Assembly: GCA_030248065.1 (NCBI GenBank)
Contig: JASAMV010001482.1
Coordinates: forward strand, 1 to 64,000
Origin: Rhynchonema sp. JSB1_4
Taxonomy: Eukaryota; Nematoda; Chromadorea; Monhysterida; Xyalidae
Length of the DNA stretch: 64,000 nucleotides
Direction of reading: 5' to 3'
The notes under the pieces are model-generated. The model did no database searches and was not told where the DNA came from. It saw only the letters and a program-made list of their open reading frames with translations. This document shows, piece by piece, positions 12,171-22,158 of this stretch. The stretch's first letter is position 1. The number at the start of each line of letters is the position of its first letter. The translations under genes and the position numbers were made by a program.

Positions 12171-15077
12171 ATGACCCTGGACCTTCACAGCGACAACGTG
12201 TTCGTGTATTTGGAGTGCGAGTTCTGCACGGGTCTGTTCCCCACAGGGGCCGTCGAACTGCATATCAAAATCGGACACGAGGTCGAAACCAGGTGCGAAG
12301 ACGTTTTTTTCTTGATTCCCCGTCTGCAGCCGGTCATTGTGCCTCCAAACTCCCAGTTTCAGTCGATCCCGTCTGGTGCCAATTCGTCGTGCGTTCGCCG
12401 TCACCGAGCTGCCCGACCGCGCACAATGTGGCAACGTAACACAGAAAGTAGGCAACTCTGATTTATCATCATCCAAAAAATTGACATCAAGCCAAGTTGG
12501 TACATCGAAAAATACGGATACTCCGAAGCATCTGAGAAAACTGAACAGTTTTGTCCCCGGCAAAGTCACGTCTTTCAACGCTAACATTCCGCCTTCCACG
12601 TCTTTGGTCGACAAGGAAATTAAACAAGAGCCCGAATCATTGTTCCCTGATGATCAAGGCGAGTCGTCGTCTGCGGCCGATAGTGAACATGAATGGACGC
12701 CGGATGGTGCACGGACCAATACAAGGAGCACGTCCACGAAAAGGAATGCGAGAAAGAGAAAAGTGAGCACCAGATTGTTTGTGCACCTGAGATGAAAGTT
12801 ATCAATGAAACTCCCATTCGAAGTCAAGGCAGGCAACAAGGTAAACACACAGTCAAGAGCCAAGCTGGTTCGTGTGCATTTCGAATGTTTCAGTCACACA
12901 AGCTGTGTGTGTCAGCTGCGTGTCCTGTTGACTGTGTGTTGAGTTTGTTCCCTGCTTCGAGTACAAACTGGAGTTTCCCTGCGTCTGTAAAAATGCATGA
13001 TGCAACAAAATTAGAAACTTACTAACGTAGGTAACACTAGACGGGACCCGTGCCTACGGCCCGGCTACAGCGCCGTGTCGTGCCCCCCCCCCGAAGACCC
13101 GTTAGCATACCCAAAGCTACCCGTGAAAATTGACCCGTCCGCCCTTCCGAGGGAGGGGCCACAGACATACATACATACGTCTTCCTGTTTTAGTAGTATA
13201 GATTATACCAAAAAGTACATGCCGTACACACCTATGTAAGTATAATGCACATGTTTTTCAGCTCGCATATATATCACCAACCACAAATCAGCCATCGGTC
13301 AAACAAGACCGTGAAACATCAGCAGTTGTCGACTACGCTGTGAGTCAAATGTACGCATACGCGTACGAGAAAGGCAGCAAATGTACGAACAAACAAATCT
13401 GGGATTACGGTAGGGAACAACTGGAAGTGACGATCGGCGAAATGACGCCCGCCGAGAAGGACATGGCCAGACGGATGTTCCCGACGTTTCAATACGCGTG
13501 CAAGAATCTGTATCGATTCATCAAAAAAGGATGTGAAGACAGACAGGAAAAATGGGAGAAGAGATGGCCAGCCAAAGTGAAGACACCAAAATCATCAAGA
13601 CGAAGCGCGGGGTCGAATAACGTTCGGCAGAAAAGCCAACCCGAACCCATGCCTGAAACATCATACGGCTTGGCCTTGTTCGCCAAATCAAGACACAACA
13701 ACGACATTGTGCGGCACGCGTCTGTGGTTAGTACGGAGGAACTGTGTTGATGTACTGTACATTTGGAAAAGAAATATGAGCAAAGGCTACATTTTTTTGC
13801 CCCATTTTTAGGTGCGTCCGGGCAGATTCTATGAGTTCACCAAGAAGGGCTCGAGAGGCAAACACGTCGAGACCGCGGTTAGCAAATCAGATACGTGACT
13901 ATTTTTGGTTGGAGGTTTTCCCGTAACATGGGAACCGATTCCCGAACTGAACTTTGGACGTAAGGCCAGCAAACTCTGTTTTGCAACTTAGTGGACTTGG
14001 TCGCATTGAACACCCAGTCTGCGTTGACCCACTTATAGAGAAACCGTAGTGAATTTTTGGACGCCGTTTTGTCCCCTACCATACTCCAATGTTGAATATT
14101 CCTCGCAGTGACCGAAAATGGGTGTCCCACCCAATTATGTCACCATAAACAGGTTAGACTGTGCCTGGACATGTCCGTTTGCAGTACTACACGTGTCTGA
14201 CGTGCATGAAAGTGGGCAAAACGTTCAACACATATCGTCCTCCGCCGACCATTCGTGTTCGACAAGGACTGCTGCTCGATGACCCCGATCATCCGACGAA
14301 CGCACATTTTTGTGAAGGTGAGCAAGTGTGAAGTGGAAATATTTCCGTCACAAGACCATTATGGAGCACCGGTTCAGTCCCGGGACTCGCCCGGTATTCG
14401 GGCCCGGACAGTTCGGACCCAGCTGGTGTCTCAACGAAAAAACGTAGCAACGAGTTTAGCCACTCGGACCTGAACCGGCTGGGCCTGACAAGTGCCGGAC
14501 CAATTCTGAACTCTTCTTCCTTGTCTCAGGTGTGTCCAAAGTTGACGTCTACGCGCGCGATGCCAAAACTGAAATGTTCCACTACGCATACTCACGTGAG
14601 GGTGCACAATGCGGCACAAGTTAGCCTGTCTGCCCCTTTATTTGCTTAATTTTTGTCATTTTTTTCTGTCGAATGAAAAAAGTAATTAAAGAAGAACTCA
14701 AAAAATGTTGCAGCCAAAGTCTACGAGTACGCCCTGAATCGGCTGGAACGGGCCGTAGTCGATCTCTCGGACGTCGACAAAGAGCTGGCCAGATCGAAGT
14801 TCGGCACACGGGACGGTGTCAGCAAGGGAATAGCGTGGCGCATCAGGAAGGGCTGCGAGGATAGAGGGGACTCGCTGCCTACATCTGTGAGTGTCATTTA
14901 GAATTTTAAATGTTTCAGCTTTCTATGGTCACATCACCGGTCCGGGGACAGTTCCTCGCGCTGCGACTTTTCCTTGCCTGTGTCAGTTCCTCGCGTGGGA
15001 AAGTTCCTCACGTGAAGCCAGATTCTCCTCGCGCTGCGACTTTTCCTCGCGTGTGCTACCGTACCTGGACAGATTGA
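12171..15077 (+). CDS. C2H2 + FLYWCH-like protein with two helical modules (array copy 5), 535 aa
   Basis: Eight exons in phase: 12171-12292, 12363-12762, 13262-13726, 13812-13877, 14185-14317, 14530-14619, 14714-14886 and 14919-15077. Order: C2H2 finger; linker with SUMO-type site IKQEPES followed by PDDQGESSSA; helical module (ends IKKGCEDRQEKW); FLYWCH-like unit (SYGLALFAKSRHNND, RPGRFYEFTKK, CLTC...DPDHPTNAHFC); a second helical module (ends IRKGCEDRGDSLP). The last exon is odd. It does not match the tails of other copies, and it lies almost wholly in an imperfect TTCCTCGCG-type repeat that has an inverted partner at 18.2-18.36 kb. The original 3' exon seems lost and replaced by exonised repeat sequence. 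Intron 2 carries a copy of a GC-rich repeat (13036-13204). Confidence 0.75.
13036..13204 (+). repeat. GC-rich dispersed repeat, copy 1
   Basis: It begins ACTAGACGGGACCCGTGCCT, runs through a poly-C stretch and the phrase GACCCGTTAGCATACCCAAA, and ends in an ATACATACGTCTTCC tail. A second, roughly 90 percent identical copy in the same orientation lies at about 20771-20970. Both are in introns of zinc-finger array genes. No terminal inverted repeats or coding capacity are seen. It is probably a short non-autonomous element of unknown class. Confidence 0.75.
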
Positions 15078-15106
15078 CCCCAGGACACTTCCTCGCGTGC
15101 GTGAGC
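14935..15106 (+). repeat. left arm of a 3-kb inverted repeat (TTCCTCGCG repeats)
   Basis: An imperfect array of TTCCTCGCG(T/C)-type units. Its centre (about 14979-15020) matches the reverse complement of 18211-18310 over the segment TGTGTCA-TTCCTCGCGTG-GAAAGTTCCT. The arms face each other about 3.1 kb apart and enclose the xylosyltransferase fragments. Part of this arm is read as the last exon of array copy 5. Confidence 0.65.
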
Positions 15107-15377
15107 GGTGACCAAGGGCAACCAACCCATCAGTATTTCGATTAATGGATTGTTGCGTATGTATATGCTGGGTCAATATTAACTGTTTTGTTTATTCCAC
15201 AGTTATTTGCTCAAATTAAAAAGAACCGATTGAAACTTCGATACAACATTTTGCAACATAACCAGAATACAACACGTGTACAATATGTGGCAATACACGG
15301 CACCGCGTCGAAATTATTATTCTCCTTTCCCGATAATTACTAATGTATACATGGTCCCAATAACGTGACCAACCAAC

Positions 15378-15889
15378 CGTGATACAAGTACTGCCGTCTG
15401 CTGTCCACATGCACGTAAAAGTAGTGATGAGGTCGGTAGATGAGTTTGAGGGCACGACGGATTTGTCTCACATTGCGACCGTTGACATGAAGCAGGAACA
15501 CGACGCGGATTCGGGGCACGTGCGAGGGGCACGCCGTGTGCTGCGGACGTCGATGTGGCTTGACTGCAATATTGTGACACATGCATGCTGGCCGGCTGAT
15601 GTTTCACACACATACGTACATCCCAGTCCAGTCGTGTACACTTTGACACATTGTGCATCGTTTGGTTGATGTTTCAAGGTAGTGTTGGTGAATGGCACAT
15701 GTTCGTGTAGCGCACAACCACAGGAATTGTTGGAAAGCACTGCAAATAATGGGGTTGGCGCTACAAATATGTAATGTTAGACCAACATACATACATAGGT
15801 AGCACGAGGTGTACCAACCAGCCAATTGGTATCCAGCCGCATAACATTTGTGCACACACTCGTTGACCGTGTGTGACCCAGTGAAGTAT
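15378..15889 (-). pseudogene. inverted xylosyltransferase fragment (WSC second half, start of GT14 domain)
   Basis: Two exon-like pieces lie on the minus strand. At about 15889-15805 is the second half of a WSC-like domain (GYFTGSHTVNECVHKCYAAG then YQLAGWY). At 15563-15378, with an ATTGCAG acceptor and GTTGGT donor, is the start of a GT14 catalytic domain: IRVVFLLHVNGRNVRQIRRA then LIYRPHHYFYVHVDSR, matching the FLxxVHGR...IYHPxHxYxIHVD region of peptide O-xylosyltransferases. These enzymes start glycosaminoglycan chains by transferring xylose to serine in the Golgi. The pieces lie upstream of, and inverted relative to, the rest of the same gene (16.1-17.2 kb plus). As placed they cannot form one transcript, so the locus is called a rearranged pseudogene; an assembly error is possible. 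Confidence 0.7.
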
Positions 15890-15900
15890 CAGAGTGCAGA

Positions 15901-17174
15901 GTGCAGCTGAGTGACCCAGTCGGGTTGATAGTGTTGCACATTGCAGTAACTGTGCTCTGCATGCATCACGCAACCAATGCGCGTTGTCTGCGTTGCCCTG
16001 GTGTGTGGATATCCTTGACCAAAAGGCTTCAATTCTCTGTTACGTCCTGGAAAAGTTCGGTTGTGCATCGCACCACTCCCAAAAATTACTCAGTTGTGTT
16101 TCGACGTCGTGTCAGTCCATCAAATTCAGCCAAATCCAATCAGCGTGTTTATCCTGAGCGAGTATGGAATCAGTGCCAAGTCCTTGTCTGGACCGAGATT
16201 CCCATACAAGTGCAGGTCTGGGGCTGTGCTCTGTTGTTGTGCACGAATTTCGTGTTGGCCGCTTGGCTGCTGTATCGATGTTCAGTGAGTTGGGATGGGA
16301 TAGCGCTGTCCGAATTACAACAAAATTTATGGTGCATGACAGTTATTTTCCATCAGACATCCGAAAACATCCACAACGAATTATTTATCGATCACCGATC
16401 ATCAGCGGATGCCAATCGATCTGATGCCGAGCTAATCATGCGATGTGATTTGAGTGTTAATGAGCTCGTGAGGTTGGCAATAAATCAATGTGAAAACAGC
16501 AGCCTGGTGGTGATTTGCCCAACGCCCAAGCGTCTGATGCATGCGCACAGGTCAGCGTTGTCACGATCAGGCAACATCACGTGTCATCAACGTTTGATCG
16601 ATTCGACCTGTCGTCTGCAGACTGGCACACTTTGGCCAACACAAATGCAACGATAGTGTCCCACTGCAGGTAATGCGCATTTATACTTGGTTGGTGTTGG
16701 TGCCAATATCAGTCAGCACTTTACAGACCCGAGCAGTCAATCTGTATTCGTTGGCTGCTGTGCGCCCGACCAAGCATTGCCCCAATACTGGAATGGATAC
16801 TTCACTGGGTCACACACGGTCAGCGAGTGTGTGCACAAATGTTATGCGGCTGGATAAAGTTGAAAGGCTCAAAGTCGAGTCCACAATCGCTCAGCACAGC
16901 AACAATTTCTTTGTGGCCCGCAATCGGTGGCCGATTGTCTGGGCAGGCGTGTAGTCAATACTTCGTATTTTCTCTTCCTTTTAATTTAAAAGTGAAAATA
17001 AGGGAAAGTATTTTTTGGGACTCTCTCAGGTACAAACAAGATTGACGCGTATCTCGGTCCGATTCGTGAGATTTTAACCGACCTGCCGTGGCCCGATTGG
17101 GACTATGTGGTGAACCTGAGTGAAAACTGTGTGCTGATTGGCCAGATGCACGAACTCGAATGTCTGTTGCATCA
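15901..17174 (+). pseudogene. xylosyltransferase N-terminal and mid-catalytic fragments
   Basis: Exon-like pieces: up to 16284, with a signal-anchor helix (WGCALLLCTNFVLAAWLLY); 16357-16550 (Cys-containing stem, LIMRCDLSVNELVRLAINQC); 16621-16669; 16717-16857, the first half of a WSC-like domain (SVFVGCCAPDQALPQYW) ending in an in-frame TAA at 16855-16857; and 17030-17174, the GT14 segment LGPIREILTDLPWPDWDYVV then NLSEN. The order signal anchor, stem, WSC, catalytic domain fits Golgi type II xylosyltransferases. The second WSC half and catalytic start are missing here and lie inverted at 15.4-15.9 kb. The next catalytic exon (FLKSHG region) is not found. About 62 bp at 16.79-16.85 is duplicated in inverted form at 15.83-15.89. 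Start codon unclear. Confidence 0.7.
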
Positions 17175-18210
17175 GTTAGTGACTGTTCATGGGGTAGTGC
17201 CAATTTTCTTAGTCCATCAAGCAAGGCACTATAGACTTGAAACATCTGTATTGCCCAACAACAGACCGCTAACTGAATACGCGCAGGTGGTTGATGTTTC
17301 ACTTGGCTGGATGACAATTGACGGTTGACAAAATAAACATCAAAAAAGATTTTCAGATGCGCAAACAAAGCAAAAGCACAGCACTGCGTTGCAAACAACA
17401 CTGGCTGACAAGGCACACAATGTGCACGCACAGGCCGCCAGTCTCAAGTTTGAACATAATCCGTTGACTGTTAATGTTGTAAAAGGGTGTGAGGCGGTTG
17501 TTCAAATTCTGTATTCGCGTCGTGTACATCCTCTGGCTGATCCTCGGCAGTGTTTACGTGCGTGTGCGCTTGGCTGCAACATCTTGATGGTGGTGGTGTC
17601 TTGGGTACATATAGTCTTTCATTTTATTCTCGGTCCAAAGAAAGTATACAGCAAATGTTTCATCGCAACAGCAGCCATCAAGTCACACGCATGATTCGAG
17701 CCACGTTGTCGACCTGTTGGTTATCATTCACGACGATGACTGCTGTTTTCAAAGCGTTGAAACATTTTCTGTATACCGCCTCTGGGCTGTTATAAAACGG
17801 AAAGACTATACCTATGTACATACTGTATACATGTGCATGCAATTGCTGTTGATGGCTTCACGGCTTCCCACTTGTTCAGATAGCATTGTACTTTGCACCA
17901 TTGCACGCAGATGGAGCAGCGGATTCCATTGATACATACTTTTCATAACATCGCACGTTTCTATCTCCCACCATAAGCTTAATCTCCGCAACTTTGCAAA
18001 AAGTCACTTTCAGTAAAGTAGGTAATAAACGAGCTGTGAACACAAATATGCAAGTTTTTATTTATTTCGTGTTTCGCGCCAACTTCGTGGTTCTTTCTGC
18101 AATGGGTTAGTAGGTATCTGGAAGCTGAAGTCATGCGGAGATTTTGATAGCTTCATGGCTTGCTTATGGTGATTGATAAGGAGGAAACTTCAAATATTCC
18201 TTAACTATGG

Positions 18211-18355
18211 ACGCGAGGAAGTGTCGCAGCACGAGGAAAATGTACGCAAGGAAAAGTCACACGCGATGAGAATGTTCACGCAAGGAACTTTCTCACGCGA
18301 GGAAATGACACATAATCCATCACCTTATCACGACCGAATTACCTGGACCCTATAG
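18211..18355 (-). repeat. right arm of the 3-kb inverted repeat
   Basis: Reverse-complement partner of the repeat at 14935-15106. It shows ACGCGAGGAA units and ends near CGACCGAATTACCTGGACC, which mirrors the GGTCCGGGGACAG of the left arm only loosely. The arms suggest a fold-back element or a rearrangement scar. Confidence 0.6.
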
Positions 18356-18829
18356 CTAAATTAAAAAACAGCAAAGCTACATACCTGAATCGTCTAAATC
18401 ACAAACAAAGTTCCTCGACCGTTAGGAATGTGAATTTAAAATTATCGACATTCAGTTTCAACATTTGCTACGTCACCCCAGTACAACTACCTAACGGCAA
18501 ACTGATGTAAAACGGCCGAAACGCAGCAAACTGGACAGTGATTTGAACAATGACAGTTTTCAATCAAAATTCCCACTTTCTCAGTAATTCTGCTGCTGTG
18601 CACTTTTATTTCTGGAACTCGAAACTTGTTGCATGCATTGGTGCTTTATATACTTGACTTGTCATTGTGTGAAAATAACACTTTTTTCGGCATCGTTTTT
18701 GGTGGCATTCTTTGTTATCCTGTCATATCCGCGGGCCATTTATTATCCGAGCACTGCGCATTGCAGTTACTTATGTACCTGTACTAGAGCCATCCTTGTA
18801 TTCTTTGGGAAACATGATCATTCAGACAG

Positions 18830-21800
18830 ATGTCAGTGAGTTTCGACCTTCACAGCGACAACGTGTTCGTGTATTTGGAGTGTGAGTTCTGCACGGGGCT
18901 GTTCCCAACGGACGCCATCGAGCTGCACATCAAAGTCGCACATGAACTCGAATTAAAGTTGGTCATTTTTTGTCTTGTCACTTGATGTGGTCCCAGTCTG
19001 AGCCCGGTCACCAATGCCAGTTCCCTGTCTGCAGCCGTGTCGCATCGATCAGCAGCCGTCTGGTGCCAATTCGTCGTGCGTTCGCCGTCACCGAGCTGCC
19101 CGACCACGCACAATGTGCCGGCTGCAAAACAAATCATAAACGTTCGAATTCTGGTTTCTCCAACAAACCGTCATGCAAAGTCAATGAATCGAAAATTGAT
19201 GCTTCGGGATACCCGAATAAGACCCTCGACAATTTCGTTGCCGACCAATGCACCCCGGCCATCACTGTCACATCCCCATCAACCTCATTTGTTGACGTCC
19301 ATGTCAAAGACGAAATTGAATCATCGCCTGATGACCAAGGCGAGTCCTCGTCTGCGGCCGGTAGTGACCCGGAATGGACACTGGATGGTGAACGGACGAA
19401 GACAGGGAGCGCACGTCAGTCGGGAAAGAGAAAGGTCAGCACCCGTTGATTTTTCTGAGCATCGGAGACAGCTTATACACTCGGCAGTATGCACTTTGCT
19501 TGCACCCTGGTCGGGTTTGGTCGGTTTGATCTTGAGTTTGACTTTTATGACCTGGCATAACAAATGTTTGTATGCATTGTAATACACTGATTCGTGAAGC
19601 CTCAGCTGGACGGCCATTGCCAATGCATACCAAGGGATGCGTACCACACAGCTAGTGCGCAACTGGCTGACTCACAGAAGGGTTGTTATGGACTAAAACA
19701 TTTTGATGTCCAGCCAAAGTCAAACCAACCCCCGAGCCGTTATTCTAGGTACCGGTTTTCACAGCTGTTGACGAACCATCAGTGAAACGTGAAAGACGGG
19801 GCCGACCGAGATGCAGTGTGCCACCCGCTCTTGAAACATACGGATTGGCTGTGTTCGTCAAATCAATACACAACAACGACTTGGTGCGCTACGAATCTGA
19901 GGTATCTACGAATCTTTGCATATAATTGAATATTACTCAGCGTTTTCTCACGTTTTGTATTTTTTCACGCGTTTTTACGTTGAATTTCAGGTGCATCCCG
20001 GCCGATTCTATGAATTCACCAAAAACAAAACGCGAGGAAAACAGATTGTGACGACGGTTAGTGATCGTCCGAAATTATATGTTGATCGATGATTAATTCA
20101 AATCAACAATTAAAATATTATTAACGTTTTGCGTTAATACTCATCATGAATATAACTCATTAACGTTTCACAGTACTACCAGTGCGTGACGTGTATTTCG
20201 GCAAGGACAGAAGACAAAGAGCGCCACAACGGCAAACCACTGCCCACAATTAAGGTTCGTCAGGGTCTGATACTCGATGACCCCGACAATCCGAGGAACG
20301 CACATTTTTGTGATGGTGAGCATGACGATGAAATGGAAATATTTGCATCACAAGCCCCCAGGTCTGTTTGTGTGCTTATATGTTCTTCAGGTGTGTCCAA
20401 AGTTGAGATCTATGTGCGCGATGCCAAACTTGAAATGTTCACCTACGCATACTCACGTGAGGGTGCACAATGCGGCACAGGTTCGTTTTTCTTCATTTCT
20501 GTTTTAAATGTTTCCTTATATTTTGAGGCAAAAACAGACAACAAATATTTCAGCCAAACTGTACGAATACGGCAAGGATCGCTTGGAGCGCGCCATCGTT
20601 GATCAATTGGCTGTTGATAAGGAGCGAGCGAGATTAAAGTTCGGTCCGCGGGACATGGTGGGCAGAGCGATACATAGACGCGTCAGAAAGGGCTGCGAGG
20701 ACAGAGGGGAACCACTGCCGCCCGCTGTGAGTTGTTATTTTATTTACTAATTATTATTAATATTTAATTTACTAGACGGGACCCGTGCCTACGGCCCGGC
20801 TACAGCGCCGCGCCCGTGTTGTGCCACCCCCCCCCCCCCGAAGACCCGTTAGCATACCCAAAGCTACCCGTGAAAATTGACCCGTTCGCACCTCCGAGGG
20901 AGGGGGGCCACAGACACACGTACAGTACACACATACACACATACGTCTTCCTGTTTTTGTAGCAGAGATTTCTTATTTTTTACAGCTTATTTATAATGGG
21001 ATGATTCGACCGTGGCATGTTCGGTCACTGTAACAAATAATCGCACTGTTTGCTTAGAGTAGTGCGGAGTTTGCGTTACAGTGGGTTACAAGCTCTTTTA
21101 CAGCAAGTTTGGAGATAATGCCACGCGAAACGTGGGTGCCCCGCCTGGGACCTCGTGCGTCGCGGGTGACCCTTGCATAACACACAAGTATAGTCATCCG
21201 CATAGGCTGTGAGCAGATAAACGCGGAATGCGGAAATTGGTTAGCAGATAAACGCGGAATGGCAGATTTCTGCATTCCGCATTCCGCGTTTATCTGCTAA
21301 CCTTTGCGGAATGGTGCGTGCTTGGGTGACGATGACAACTTCCAGCGTGCTGACCTCAAAATGTTGCGTGTTAACGCAAACAGCAACTGAGAGGTTTGAC
21401 CAAAAGCATAAATTTACTTTGCAGAAATGCAGAATTCCGCAAAGGTGAACAGATAAACGCGGAATGCGGAATGCAGAATTCTGCCATTCCGCGTTTATCT
21501 GCTCACAGCCATACTACCCGCGGGTTACTGTAAAGAGGGTGCGCATATATTGAGCGGTGCCGGTGGTACTTTTGACTACTGGTTCTCCCAATTAACCAGA
21601 GTCAGAATTTTTCAGTTCCACCCCACGTCACCAGCACCCACGAAGGCACCCAAGCGAGTGCGCCGCGCTGGTGTGATGCCACGCGCGTACCTGGTCGGTG
21701 ACGGTTATGTGGTGAACGATGTCAACTATGTGCAACAGTCGAAACACGCGCAATCAAGACGGAACAAACGCAAAAAGGCCATCATACAACTTGAACAGAA

Positions 21801-21843
21801 ACACGCCACCGCCAACAATGCGGAGTCTGGTGATAAAAAATGA
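18830..21843 (+). CDS. C2H2 + FLYWCH-like protein (array copy 6), one join unresolved
   Basis: Exons: 18830-18957, 19035-19434, about 19765-19901, 19991-20056, 20174-20315, 20391-20480, 20554-20726 and 21616-21843. The joins from 19901 onward are in phase. The finger, the RLVPIRRAF segment, a SUMO-type site (VKDEIES then SPDDQGESSSA), the FLYWCH-like unit (YGLAVFVKSIHNND, HPGRFYEFTKN, CVTC...DPDNPRNAHFC), a helical module ending VRKGCEDRGEPLPP and a basic tail (YLVGDGYVVNDVNYVQ) are all visible. The first helical module of copies 5 and 7 is missing between SVK and the FLYWCH-like unit. The join 19434 to 19765 is not in phase, so either a small exon was missed or a deletion broke the frame. 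Intron 20727-21615 holds a GC-rich repeat and an inverted-repeat element. AATAAA lies near 21966. Confidence 0.65.
20771..20970 (+). repeat. GC-rich dispersed repeat, copy 2
   Basis: Second copy of the ACTAGACGGGACCCG repeat, in the last intron of array copy 6. It shares the CCCGAAGACCCGTTAGC centre and the CTTCCTGTTTT end with the copy at 13036 and differs by small indels in the poly-C and ACATAC tracts. Confidence 0.75.
21205..21510. mobile_element. inverted-repeat element (MITE-like), GGCTGTGAGCAGATAAACGC ends
   Basis: It begins GGCTGTGAGCAGATAAACGC and ends with the exact reverse complement. Further GCAGATAAACGCGGAATG units occur in both orientations inside, so the whole 306 bp folds back on itself. 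It lies in the last intron of array copy 6. No coding capacity. Confidence 0.85.
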
Positions 21844-22158
21844 TTGAAACGGGTCATATTTTATTTTGATTTGGTGTTAATTTACCATGTTCGCTTTTTG
21901 TTCATGACTACATATATCTCAAATGGGTGTGCGTCATTGTCATGTGAATTTATGTAAAATGAAATGAATAAACTTGACATCAGTATAGTTCAGATAATAA
22001 ACAGTGTAAATTTTGAGTGATTTAACAGAAATATTGTATGGTACCTGATCGGTTTGTTATCCTGCACTGCTCAAAAGCTGCGCATTACACAAACAAATTT
22101 TAAAATAAAATTTTAATTCACTGTAATATCAGTTAATTTTATTTCAGCCTCTCTCAAA

